DNA from: JAKZVK01 sp965248255
Lineage (GTDB): Bacteria; Acidobacteriota; Terriglobia; Bryobacterales; UBA6623
Direction of reading: 5' to 3'
Assembly (NCBI GenBank): GCA_965248255.1
Contig: CBDFIW010000004.1
Location: 2,480,001-2,544,000, forward strand
Length of the DNA: 64,000 bases
The notes under the pieces were generated by a model, which was not told the origin of the DNA, searched no databases, and saw nothing but the letters and a program-made list of their open reading frames with translations. Numbering within the stretch: position 1 is the first letter of the stretch; the number at the start of each line of letters is the position of its first letter. The translations under genes were made by a program, and so were the position numbers. Below, in pieces: positions 1 to 8,192 of this stretch.

Positions 1-182
1 GCATCCGGGCCTCGGGCGGGACGTAGGGGATGGGTTGGAAGGGCGAGTAGGGATCGGGAGCGTCGTCGTGGGGGGTGTAGCGCTACGCGGTTTTGTCCTC
101 GAACGTCCGTCCTCGAACGTCCCTACGCGGAGGAACGCGACGAGACCCAGGCGATGAAGTAGTACTCCAAGGTTGTTGGGGT
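1..182. other. Left-edge intergenic stretch with a tandem repeat
   Basis: No gene can be supported here. A perfect 14-base unit (GTCCTCGAACGTCC) occurs twice in tandem at 95-108 and 109-122. Just before it, at 76-90, there is a small palindrome around GTAGCGCTAC. Positions 1-75 read on the minus strand give an open, proline- and tyrosine-rich stretch that continues past the left edge. It could be the start of a protein, but too little is present to say. Confidence 0.4.
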
Positions 183-920
183 TTAGCTCGCTGGGTCGCT
201 GTTGATTCCAAGCCCCAGCAACTTCCCATTCGGACGCAACAAGAGTCCGGCCTCGCACAGCGTCGTGACGGCCCGCTCAATCTCCTCCAGCAAAACTTCC
301 CTGCCCCGGCGCTGGGACAGCTGCTTCAAGACCGCCTCCGGCTTCTGCGCGGAATCGCACAACCGATAAACCTCCGCCTCCGCCTCCCCCGTCGTGCCAT
401 GGGTCTCTCGTGCGCAAGGTCGCGTGTCGACGATCCGCAGCCGAGTCCCGTCATCGTGAACTCGCAGCAACGGCCGCGATCGATTCCAGACCTCGTTCCA
501 CTGCCCCAAGACACCCTGCAGCAACCGCTGGCCCGGGTGCAACTGAAAGCTGCGATGTACATGCCCCGGCCGGACGCTGTCCTCGAACGAGTACGCAAGC
601 CGCATCAGTGATTCATTCGGTAACGGATACACATACGAATACGCCCGGCTCGGCACCAGCTCCAAGCCGTAATCAGCGGCCCTCGTGTGATAGGGACTGA
701 AGCGGTCGTAGCGCGCTCGCACCAGTCCCGACGGCGGCTGGAAATGGAAGATCGCCGGCAGCCAGCGTGCCATTTGGGCATACCAGTCATCCGACTCGCC
801 GGGGATGCCGCTGAGCATGTTCCACGACGCCTCGATCCCGAACTGGGCGGACCATTTCAACGACCTCGCTTTCGAGAGGGGTGTCCTTCAGATGGGCATG
901 GAGACGAGAGTGACGTCCAT
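183..920 (-). pseudogene. RiPP-maturation radical SAM enzyme, collapsed by internal deletion
   Basis: The 3' part (183-860, about 225 codons) matches the C-terminal region of the RiPP maturation radical SAM protein 1 family. It has the FGIEASWN / GIPGE strand, the QPPSGLVRARYDRFSPYH block and the following AYSYVYPLP segment. Only about ten N-terminal codons survive upstream: an ATG at 918-920 reads MDVTLVSMPI, the usual start of this family, and is closed by a TGA at 888-890. The C-terminal frame resumes directly after that stop. About 350 residues, including the whole radical SAM core and its CxxxCxxC motif, are therefore missing, so the product cannot be a radical SAM enzyme. The family usually modifies ribosomal peptides; it lies downstream of a B12-type radical SAM gene and a Trp/Gly/Pro-rich peptide gene on the same strand. 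A residual C-terminal protein starting at TTG 860 is possible but unlikely to be functional. Confidence 0.8.
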
Positions 921-958
921 CGCGATGGACGTCTGTTGGGGTGCCTGCGGCTTACCCG

Positions 959-2638
959 TTAAGCCGCGCCGACGCCCGCTGCCTCACGGTCGCCGGCGTG
1001 AAACGTCCAGGATTTTTCGAAGCCGCCCACAGGTCCCGGAATCGGGCTGAAGTCCTGATGGACCCATTCGTAATACTGCGCCGTTTCGGAAACAAGCCGC
1101 GACTCTTGTTGCTTCTCGTGCGCGGTCAGTCCTTGCAGATAGCTTCCATCCTTTTCGAGCTGTGACAGCGGCGTCGCCTCGATATGGTCTACAGCCGAAC
1201 GAAGCGTATAGCACGCGATGCGGTTGCAGACGGCGGTCAAGTGATGAATGTACGCTTTCTGAGAGTCCGTGACGGTGTTCTTCGCGGGCAATCTCAAATG
1301 TGCCTCGAAGAGCATGCCCCGCAGGATGTGACACAGTCCCTGAATGGTGAAGTTGCGCTCGTAGAAGGTGTCAATCATCCAGTCGTAGAACAGGTCCAGT
1401 TTGGAGTCGAGGAAGTTGTAATCCGGCTCGAACTGCGTACCACCAAGCCGGCCCTCCTCCTCCAACCGCCGCTTGATCGGTGTCCCCGCATATGGCAGCA
1501 TGCGGCAGAACGGCGCGACGGACCAGCCGTCTCCGATGAACTCTTCCAGGAACGCGATGTTCGTTCGAATGCTGTCGAACGTCGAATACGGATCGACCAA
1601 CATGAAGCCGAAGTCGTACGAAAGGCCGAAGCTCTTCAGTATGCGGCCGGCCCGCAGATGTGCCTCGGGCTTGAGCCGCTTGCTCATATTGAGCAGACCT
1701 TGCTCGTCTCCTGATTCCACGCCCATGTAGACGTGCGTCAGTCCGCCCGCAATTAGCCGTTCGATGATTTCCGGCTCAATCTCATCGGAACGGCAACTGA
1801 TTTTGAACGCAATCTCGCCGCCAAGACCCTCCGCCGCGATCAGATCCGCGATCTCCACCGCCCATTTTTTGGCGAGCTTGCCGCCAGCCAGGAAGTCGTC
1901 GTCCTGGAACAGAAAGATCGGAACGCCCCGGTTGCGGTGTAGATCGATCATCTCATCGACGACCGCCCGCGGCTGCCGCAGTCGCCGGAGCTGTCCCCCT
2001 TGCTCCTCGTAGAACGGCCGGATGCTACAGAAGGAACAATCCCAAGGGCATCCGCGGCTACCGAGAACCGAAGCTGTCGGCATCGGGTGGCCCTCGTAGT
2101 CAATCGACTCTCGGTCAGGCCACGGCAGGCTGTCGAGATCTTGGACCGGTGTTGCGAGCGGCGCGGTCGAGATCTCGCCGCTGTCCCCACGAAATGCAAT
2201 TGCGGGGAGAGTCCGCCAGTCCTCACCTGCAGCGAGACCGTTCAAGATATTGACGAGCGTCATTTCCCCGTCAAACCGCACGACGGAATCAAGGCCAGGC
2301 GTATGCTTGAGAATCTCGACCGGTTCGAAACTAGGGTAGTGACCGCCCATCGTGAAATGAGCGGTCACGCCATTCTCTCGCAGTTCAGCGATAACCCGGC
2401 CGAAGTCCGGAGCCATGTACTGAAAGATCAGGGAAAACCCGACGACGTCCGGCTTGTCCCGGCGTATTCGCTCGAGGATTCGCTCAGGATCGGAACCGTA
2501 GGTCATGATGCCGGCCTGATGACCTGAGGCGTTCACGCTCGACATCAAGTAACGCAGGCCGAGGTTATCTTGGTCCTGGTAGCCGATGAGGAGCACTCTT
2601 TGCGGGCGCCCCTTTGAATGCGAGATGGATGTTTGCAT
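959..2638 (-). CDS. B12-binding-domain radical SAM protein
   Basis: 559-residue radical SAM enzyme with an N-terminal Rossmann-like cobalamin-binding-type domain (about residues 14-150). The radical SAM core carries the cluster motif CPWDCSFC (C197, C201, C204), followed by the usual barrel segments (FLFQDDDF, MGVESGDEQGL). The ATG at 2636-2638 follows a purine-rich AAAGGAAC element. It lies 65 bases downstream of the PWG-rich peptide gene and immediately upstream of the collapsed RiPP-maturation enzyme, all on the minus strand, so the three probably formed one operon. Members of this broad class methylate or rearrange unactivated carbons; the substrate cannot be read from the sequence. The small peptide next door is a reasonable guess. 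The gene itself looks intact. Confidence 0.85.
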   Translation of the reverse strand: MQTSISHSKGRPQRVLLIGYQDQDNLGLRYLMSSVNASGHQAGIMTYGSDPERILERIRRDKPDVVGFSLIFQYMAPDFGRVIAELRENGVTAHFTMGGHYPSFEPVEILKHTPGLDSVVRFDGEMTLVNILNGLAAGEDWRTLPAIAFRGDSGEISTAPLATPVQDLDSLPWPDRESIDYEGHPMPTASVLGSRGCPWDCSFCSIRPFYEEQGGQLRRLRQPRAVVDEMIDLHRNRGVPIFLFQDDDFLAGGKLAKKWAVEIADLIAAEGLGGEIAFKISCRSDEIEPEIIERLIAGGLTHVYMGVESGDEQGLLNMSKRLKPEAHLRAGRILKSFGLSYDFGFMLVDPYSTFDSIRTNIAFLEEFIGDGWSVAPFCRMLPYAGTPIKRRLEEEGRLGGTQFEPDYNFLDSKLDLFYDWMIDTFYERNFTIQGLCHILRGMLFEAHLRLPAKNTVTDSQKAYIHHLTAVCNRIACYTLRSAVDHIEATPLSQLEKDGSYLQGLTAHEKQQESRLVSETAQYYEWVHQDFSPIPGPVGGFEKSWTFHAGDREAAGVGAA

Positions 2639-2703
2639 CTGCCCACCGTTCCTTTCCTGATACGAATCCGCTCGATCGATCCGCCGAGCTAGCCGTTCGT
2701 CGC

Positions 2704-3030
2704 CTAGCCTTCCCGCCTGAGTTTCGCGATCTGCGCCGTGACTTGCTTCTCTGTCGACTCAAGACGCGCCTTCTCAGCATTGATCGTGTGCAAGACCGAC
2801 TCGAGTTGTGTGACCGTCAGGCGGCTGAAGTCAGGTGGGGGGGGATCGCCGGTGGTGCCGCCCCACGGCGGACGCGGCCCGATGGTTCCGCCACCCCAGG
2901 GCCCCCAGGGCGTTCCTCCGCCGCCCCACGGCGGCGGATCCACTACCATGCCGACCGGTGCGCGTGCTGTTACGGCCTCCAATCGAGTCAGGCGTTCCTC
3001 GATTCGCTTCAAAACCTCTTCGTCTGCCAC
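2704..3030 (-). CDS. Pro-Trp-Gly-rich small protein, possible RiPP precursor
   Basis: 108-residue protein of no family I recognise. Residues 1-24 form a charged, helix-prone segment (EEVLKRIEERLTRLEAV). Residues 32-66 are almost only Pro, Gly, Trp and Thr and hold four Trp, each in a P-W-G context (W35, W42, W45, W56). Residues 69-108 are again helix-prone and charged. The GTG start at 3028-3030 is chosen because an ideal GGAGG lies six bases upstream; a longer frame reaches into the insertion sequence and is an artefact. The layout of leader-like helix, low-complexity Trp/Gly core and follower, next to a B12 radical SAM gene and a RiPP-maturation remnant, suggests a modified peptide. That is inference. 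A structural or scaffold protein is the alternative. Confidence 0.6.
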   Translation of the reverse strand: MADEEVLKRIEERLTRLEAVTARAPVGMVVDPPPWGGGGTPWGPWGGGTIGPRPPWGGTTGDPPPPDFSRLTVTQLESVLHTINAEKARLESTEKQVTAQIAKLRREG

Positions 3031-3047
3031 GTGTTCCTCCGTTGTGT
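3028..3047. repeat. Target-site direct repeat, left copy
   Basis: A 20-base sequence that is repeated perfectly at 4634-4653, on the other side of the ISNCY/IS1202-like element. It contains, on the minus strand, the ribosome-binding site GGAGG and the GTG start codon of the PWG-rich peptide gene. This copy supplies the current start of that gene. Confidence 0.85.
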
Positions 3048-4633
3048 GTTGAAGCCCAATGATAATGTCCCCTTGAGCGCCCAATAGAAATGTCCCCTAA
3101 TCTGGACCTCTGCGAGGAGGTGAAAGATTGGGAAGGACATGGATGAGTGCCAAGGAGTTGAGGCGCGGCGAAGTGCTGAGCCGAGTGAAACGAGGGGAAC
3201 TGAAGTTGACCGAAGCCACCGCACTGCTGGAGGTCAGCTACCGCCAAGCGAAGCGGCTCAACAAGCGTTACCGAGCAGGCGGGGTCAAGGCTTTGGTGCA
3301 CGGTAACGTCGGCCGCGCTTCGAACCGAGCCGATGACAAGCGCCGCGAGCAGGTTCTCGAGTTGGTGCACGCAAACTATGCGGGCGAGGGGCACGAGCGC
3401 TGCGGGCCGACGCTAGCCGCGGAGCAGCTGCAACAGGATCACGGCCTGGAGGTGTCGGTGCGCACGCTGCGGCGCTGGATGCTCGCGGCGGGCCTGTGGA
3501 GCCGGAGTCGCAAGCGCCCACCGCATCGCAGCCGGCGGCAACGCAAAGCGCACTTCGGCGAGCTGATTCAACTCGACGGTTCGCACCACCACTGGCTGGA
3601 AGGACGCGGCCCGAAAGCCTGTCTGATGAACTTTGTCGATGACGCGACCGGTCTTGCACTGTGCCGCTTCTCGGGCCAGGAAACGACCTGGGCCGCGGCC
3701 GATCTGCTCCAAGCCTGGGTGCGCCAACACGGCGTTCCCAAGGCGTTGTACTGCGACTGGAAAAACGTCTACCAGCGCCAGCCGACGTCGCGGGAAGCAC
3801 TGGAAGGCATCAAGCCCGAGACGCAGTTCGGGCGCATGTGCGCGAAGCTTGGCATTGGCATCATTGCCGCATCGTCGCCGCAAACCAAGGGACGTGTCGA
3901 ACGCCATCACGGCACGCACCAGGACCGCCTGATCAAGAAGATGCGGCTGCGGGGCATCGTTGATTACGAGGCGGCGAACCGTTACCTCGGCGAGGAGTAC
4001 TTAGCCGAGCACAACGAGCGCTTCTGCTGCGAGCCGGCGGCGGGAGCGGACTTTCACCAGGCGCTACCCCGCGGCACCGAGCTGCGAGGGGTGTTCTGCT
4101 TCGAATACGAACGGGTGGTGAGCAACGACCAGGTGGTGCGTTTCGAGAATCGTTGTTTGCAGTTGAAGCCGAAACGCAATCAGGGCGTGGGGGCGGGTGC
4201 ACGGGTGACGGTCCAACAGGGGCGCGATGAGAGCTTGCAGGTGAGGTTTGAGGGGCACGAGATCGAGCACGAAGTGATCGCCACGCCGACGCCACGGCTG
4301 CGGACGAAGCCGGCACCGCAGGGGAACGTGGTGGCCAGACGCAAGCCGGCGGCGAACCACCCCTGGCGGCGACCTGTGCTGCGGAAAACACGAGCTGCGA
4401 ATTCATAAGAGGGCTGCGGAAATGCCGGGTCGGATGGAAAGGGTGGAAAACCTTGTGGAGGCAGCCGTGCCGGGTTCGAGGAGCGGTGGATGGTTTTCCA
4501 CCCTTCCCACCGCCCCTTGGAAATCGCTGCGCGATTCCCACAGTTCCACAGCCCCGACAACGACGATTCTCTCCTATCACCAAGGGGACACCTCTACTGG
4601 GCTACCGAAGGGGACATGTCTATTGGGCCTTGG
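3048..4633 (+). mobile_element. ISNCY/IS1202-like insertion sequence
   Basis: The element is bounded by perfect 20-base direct repeats (3028-3047 and 4634-4653). Its ends are inverted: GCCCAAT-N4-ATGTCCCC on the left (from 3054) and the same pattern on the right (reverse strand, to 4628). A second, weaker copy of the motif lies about 25 bases further in on each side. It carries one transposase gene of the ISNCY type. Unusually long target duplications are known for IS1202-type relatives, which fits 20 bases. It sits upstream of the PWG-peptide gene and separates it from its original upstream region. Confidence 0.85.
3128..4408 (+). CDS. ISNCY-family transposase
   Basis: 426-residue transposase. 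The N-terminus has a helix-turn-helix of the type seen in this family (SRVKRGELKLTEATALLEVS). The middle carries an rve-like DDE catalytic core: first Asp in IQLDGSHHHW, second in YCDWKNVY, Glu near GRVERHHGTHQDRL. The C-terminal part resembles a DNA-binding tail. The TTG at 3128 is preceded by a strong GAGGAGGTG at a good distance; an ATG at 3143 is the alternative. The reading frame is uninterrupted and both IS ends are present, so the element may still be mobile. About 220 bases after the gene, up to the right end, contain no further coding region. Confidence 0.9.
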   Translation: MGRTWMSAKELRRGEVLSRVKRGELKLTEATALLEVSYRQAKRLNKRYRAGGVKALVHGNVGRASNRADDKRREQVLELVHANYAGEGHERCGPTLAAEQLQQDHGLEVSVRTLRRWMLAAGLWSRSRKRPPHRSRRQRKAHFGELIQLDGSHHHWLEGRGPKACLMNFVDDATGLALCRFSGQETTWAAADLLQAWVRQHGVPKALYCDWKNVYQRQPTSREALEGIKPETQFGRMCAKLGIGIIAASSPQTKGRVERHHGTHQDRLIKKMRLRGIVDYEAANRYLGEEYLAEHNERFCCEPAAGADFHQALPRGTELRGVFCFEYERVVSNDQVVRFENRCLQLKPKRNQGVGAGARVTVQQGRDESLQVRFEGHEIEHEVIATPTPRLRTKPAPQGNVVARRKPAANHPWRRPVLRKTRAANS

Positions 4634-4653
4634 CACGTGTTCCTCCGTTGTGT
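4634..4653. repeat. Target-site direct repeat, right copy
   Basis: Perfect match to 3028-3047. It keeps a stranded ribosome-binding site and GTG start on the minus strand that now read straight into the IS end. This is presumably the original position of the start of the PWG-peptide gene relative to its promoter. Confidence 0.85.
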
Positions 4654-5271
4654 TGTCTCGTGTAGTGTATTAGACAAGGCTTACGTCCTGTCTCCTCGAC
4701 GGCGCTCGTACCAGAGCTGCCCGCAGAGCACGAAACCGCCTTCATTAGCGGCTATTTCGCGCATCAAGTATACGGCAGTTTTTACATCCGAGTCAACGTA
4801 TTCTCCTTCAATGAGGCTGACGCAACGAGGAGCCGACGAGGGATAACGAGATCAAGTCGCGGTACGGATGCCGGTTGGAGTGCGTACGAACCGCTCCGCC
4901 CGACACACGAATCAAGAAACACGGATCACGACTAGCGGGCGCGTCCACCTCTGGCAGGGTCGCGGGGACAAAACAAACCCAATCTTGCCGAAGCTACCTG
5001 GAATCAATGGGCTGGCATCGAGTCCCGTCCGCCGCACCCCTGCACGAAGCCCCGTCGAGCCGCAGCGCCGCCCTTCTCGGGCTCAAACAAGTTGGAGGGA
5101 TGACCCCATCCGAGGCTCAAGCCCCGAGGTACTGATGGAATGGCCCTGGAACGGGGCGCTGAACTTGTAGATGGCGGTCTCGTGACGCTATAAAAGGGGA
5201 GAAGTGTGTCCAACGCAACTCATTGGCACTGCTGTAGCTTAAGCCTCCAGGCTTGCCGACAACACTACGGG
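4654..5271. other. Intergenic region; short unassigned reading frame at 4681-4764
   Basis: About 620 bases without a recognisable gene. On the minus strand, a frame open from about 4845 to the TAA at 4681-4683 looks protein-like (it includes the string GGFVLCGQLWYERR) and could be the tail of a lost gene, or a 27-codon ORF from ATG 4762-4764. It overlaps the promoter-like site at 4767-4796, so both cannot be fully right. Plus-strand frames between 4868 and 5170 show no recognisable domain. A half-copy of the CCTCCAGGCTTGCC palindromic repeat lies at about 5232-5250. Confidence 0.35.
4767..4796 (-). promoter_or_regulatory. Sigma-70-like promoter upstream of the IS-interrupted peptide operon
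   Basis: On the minus strand TTGACT (4791-4796) and TATACT (4767-4772) are separated by 18 bases, in a locally AT-rich patch. It points towards the PWG-peptide/radical SAM genes. Transcription from here would now have to cross the 1.6-kb IS before reaching them. Confidence 0.5.
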
Positions 5272-7905
5272 TCACTGCTCGGCTTGCAGCCGCACGTTTC
5301 GCAGATAGAAGCGGCCTTGGATGAACTTATCGAGCTTCCCGCTGCGATAGCGCACCACCATCAGCCGCAGCACGTGATCCGCCGGCCCGGTTCGAAAACG
5401 GAGCTTGACCGCTTGCCACGGGACGCTGCGCCGGACGCCGTCGGAGAAGGCCAAGGCTCCGGCCGATGACCGTATCAGCAACCGTACTCCCTCGCTTCCG
5501 GTCAGCTCCTCGGCGCGCACGTCGGCTTCGAGAGCGTATCGGCGATCCGGCTCGACCAAGAGGTCATGGCGAAGGTGAGAGTAGGCGAGGTCCAGCGGAC
5601 TGAGAAAACGGACTTCCAACTCGCGCCCGCCGGACTCGTCCAGTCGAGGCGCAACGGAAACACCGTCCACTCGCTGCTGTACCCAGGCGAGACCGTAACC
5701 GTGCTCACCGAACCACGGTGCGTCGAATGCGAAAGGGTCAGAGTGTTCGGGGAGAGCGTCGCGCGAGGCCGGTCCGGTCAGCTCCCACAGTCTTCGATAC
5801 TCCAACCCTTTGCCGGCCTCGAACATCTGGTCGAAGGTGTAACGCAGCAGCTCGGGTGCAATCGCGAGCGTGCCGCAGTCAAAAACAAGGCAGGCGGGAA
5901 CGATCGCGTCCCACGCCCGACGTTGGGCCAAGTAGCAAACGTATTCGCCGACGGCCTGCGCATCGTGGGGGACGATGTTCGATGTGATCAGTTCGGCGTC
6001 CATACCCGCGTCCCAGGCGGCGTCAAGGATCGTGGCACGCATTGCCGGGATGGAGGCGGCCAGCAGACCCAGAGGGAGGGCAGCCTTCTCCCTCTCGCCG
6101 GTACGGAGGTAGAGGTGCGCCAGCGGCCACTCGGTTCGGACCGAGTAAGGCTCGAGTGCGCGCGCCAACTCGGCCATCTGCGTCGCGCCCCGAGCGTCCC
6201 CCGACACTTCGGCGATCTCCGACCGCTTGAGCCACAACGCCGCGGAGTAGGGATTGGCCTCGAGCGCCTCGATGTAGAGACGTTCGGCGTCTTCGGGGTG
6301 TGCTCCGAACATGGCAGCATACGCATGTTGGTGGAGGGTCTCGGCGTTGCGGTGCTCCCAGCGGCCGAGAAGCAACGAGACGCCCAGGAGACTGAAGCCG
6401 GCCGCCAGCAGTACGGGCAGCGCCATCTTGACGAGCGAGTCGCGTTGTCTCGGTGACACCTCCCTCTCACGCCCACGCTTGGCGGCCGGCGCAGGCTCTT
6501 CCTCTCGCGAGGCGGCGACTCCACATGAGCAGCCCAACAGGACGGCGAGCAGGGCGGCCACCGCCGGTATTCGGAGTGGGAAGTCGACCGTGGAGTGTAG
6601 TAGGATGGCCGCCGCACCCAGCAGGCAACCGAAGGCCAACCAGCGTGTCTGCGGATCCTTTGTGTGGCGAGCCTTTCTGCCCGTGCTAATGAGTAGGTAC
6701 AGGACACCGCCAACGAGAAACAGGGTTGCCGGCAGGTCTAGCTCGACCAACAACTCCAGGCACTCAGAGTGTGCATGATCGACGAACTTGAGTGGCAGAT
6801 AGGCGTCGCTGCGCCGGAAGGCGAAGGCAAAGGTTCCCAGGCCGGAGCCCGTCCACAAGCGTCCGGCGGCGGTGTTGAGAGAGTCGAGCCACACAGCCAC
6901 CCGAAAGGGGTCGCCGCGCTCGGCGATCAGTTGGCTGAAGCGCTCCGGCAGACCTCGCAATCCCACCGATGTCGCTAGCAAGACACCCCCGAGCACGCCG
7001 CCTGTTAGCAGCAGCGCCGCCAAACGCTGCCGCCTCATCGCCCCGACCAGGGTGACTAGCGTCATGACGCTGACTACGATCACACCCATGCGCGAGAACG
7101 AGAACACCACTCCTAATCCACACGCAGCCGCCACCGCCAGCGCGCCGACGGTCCACGCGGCGTCGCGGCCCTGGAACCATTGTTTCCAATGCGTTGTTGC
7201 GGCTGTGGCGCACACGAAGCCCAGCGCCGGCCCAAGAATGCCCTCCAACAAGGCAGCGTAATGATCTGGGTTGACGAACGTGCCGTGCGCAAATTGCGAG
7301 AGAGGGTCATCGAGCCGCTGACCGCGAATCTGTTGATGAAGCCCCAACACGAGCTCGCCCAGCGCCAACATCATCAGTGGTGCGAGCAACGCGAGCTGCG
7401 AGGCTCTCGACCGTCCGGCGACCGTGCGTGATAAGCAGAAGACGGCGCAGCACCCAGCCAGCACCACGGTGTCGCGCACAGTGGCGTAAGGATAGATGCT
7501 GATGACCGGTTCCGGCTGTACGCCGTGGCGGGCGAACTCAGCAATCAGACCGTGCTGGGCCGACGAGATCCACTCCCACAGCGTTGCTTCCAGCGGAAGT
7601 AGCTGAACTAGCGGCAGCAGCGGGATCACCAGCACGGGCCAGGGCACGGCCACTCGTTCGCCAAGGGGCCGTCGCCAGACCGAGGCCACCGCGGTGAATG
7701 CCAGCAGGCTCGCAAAGACGAGGGCCTGGTCGTTGATGCTGACACCGCCCCGTCGCCAAGCGAGATAGACAACCGAGACCGAAACCACCAACGACGGCAG
7801 GATCTCGCCCAGATTCAGCTGCGGGCGGCGGTGCCTGCGGCCGTGGCGCCGGCGGCTCCTCTCTCGGACGCGAGTCGAGACCTCTTCGCTGACGGCAGTC
7901 GGCAT
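5272..7905 (-). CDS. O-antigen ligase/polymerase-like membrane protein with C-terminal extension
   Basis: 877 residues. The N-terminus is very basic (RSRRRHGRRHRR). Roughly a dozen hydrophobic segments follow up to about residue 510, and the large periplasmic loop carries the FVDHAHSECLELLVE motif typical of the Wzy/WaaL (O-antigen ligase) family. After the membrane part, about residues 520-660 look like tetratricopeptide-type helices (HPEDAERLYIEALEANPYSA). The last 170 residues are beta-rich and resemble a carbohydrate-binding-type jelly roll. The expected role is transfer or polymerisation of glycan chains at the outer face of the inner membrane. No other glycan genes are adjacent, so the substrate is unknown. 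ATG 7905 is the only good start. Confidence 0.75.
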   Translation of the reverse strand: MPTAVSEEVSTRVRERSRRRHGRRHRRPQLNLGEILPSLVVSVSVVYLAWRRGGVSINDQALVFASLLAFTAVASVWRRPLGERVAVPWPVLVIPLLPLVQLLPLEATLWEWISSAQHGLIAEFARHGVQPEPVISIYPYATVRDTVVLAGCCAVFCLSRTVAGRSRASQLALLAPLMMLALGELVLGLHQQIRGQRLDDPLSQFAHGTFVNPDHYAALLEGILGPALGFVCATAATTHWKQWFQGRDAAWTVGALAVAAACGLGVVFSFSRMGVIVVSVMTLVTLVGAMRRQRLAALLLTGGVLGGVLLATSVGLRGLPERFSQLIAERGDPFRVAVWLDSLNTAAGRLWTGSGLGTFAFAFRRSDAYLPLKFVDHAHSECLELLVELDLPATLFLVGGVLYLLISTGRKARHTKDPQTRWLAFGCLLGAAAILLHSTVDFPLRIPAVAALLAVLLGCSCGVAASREEEPAPAAKRGREREVSPRQRDSLVKMALPVLLAAGFSLLGVSLLLGRWEHRNAETLHQHAYAAMFGAHPEDAERLYIEALEANPYSAALWLKRSEIAEVSGDARGATQMAELARALEPYSVRTEWPLAHLYLRTGEREKAALPLGLLAASIPAMRATILDAAWDAGMDAELITSNIVPHDAQAVGEYVCYLAQRRAWDAIVPACLVFDCGTLAIAPELLRYTFDQMFEAGKGLEYRRLWELTGPASRDALPEHSDPFAFDAPWFGEHGYGLAWVQQRVDGVSVAPRLDESGGRELEVRFLSPLDLAYSHLRHDLLVEPDRRYALEADVRAEELTGSEGVRLLIRSSAGALAFSDGVRRSVPWQAVKLRFRTGPADHVLRLMVVRYRSGKLDKFIQGRFYLRNVRLQAEQ

Positions 7906-8040
7906 GGAGATTCATCGGTAGAATCGTCACAGACCGGCGGCGGCAATAGACCAGAGCAAAAAGAGTCATAGGGTGCGCAAGCGACGTTTGGGTGAGAACC
8001 TGGAGCAGGGTCGCGACAGGGGCAGCGGTGTAACGACGTT

Positions 8041-8186
8041 GGTCCAAGCCTCCAGGCTGGCCGAGAACCGATCTCTCGGTTCTGAGGTCTGCGGTGAACA
8101 GCGGGTGCCTCGGTGGTTTGCCGTCCTTAGTCTCGAAGAATCCAACAGCTATACCTGGCGGGGGCAAGGCTGGAGCCTTATGCCAC
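8041..8186. repeat. Palindromic repeat family 1, full copy
   Basis: The ends are inverted: AAGCCTCCAGGCTGGCCGAG at 8046-8065 and GGCAAGGCTGGAGCCTTATG near 8163-8182. Inside is a smaller hairpin (GAGAACCGATCTCTCGGTTCTGAG). Related copies are at 9141-9247, 12549-12683 and, in short form, 44117-44170. It lies between the rhomboid gene and the O-antigen-ligase-like gene. Confidence 0.75.
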
Positions 8187-8192
8187 AGCTGG

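Noticed and set aside
4868..5170. Two overlapping plus-strand frames of about 90-100 codons
   Set aside because: No ribosome-binding site and no recognisable domain; composition is like that of non-coding DNA.
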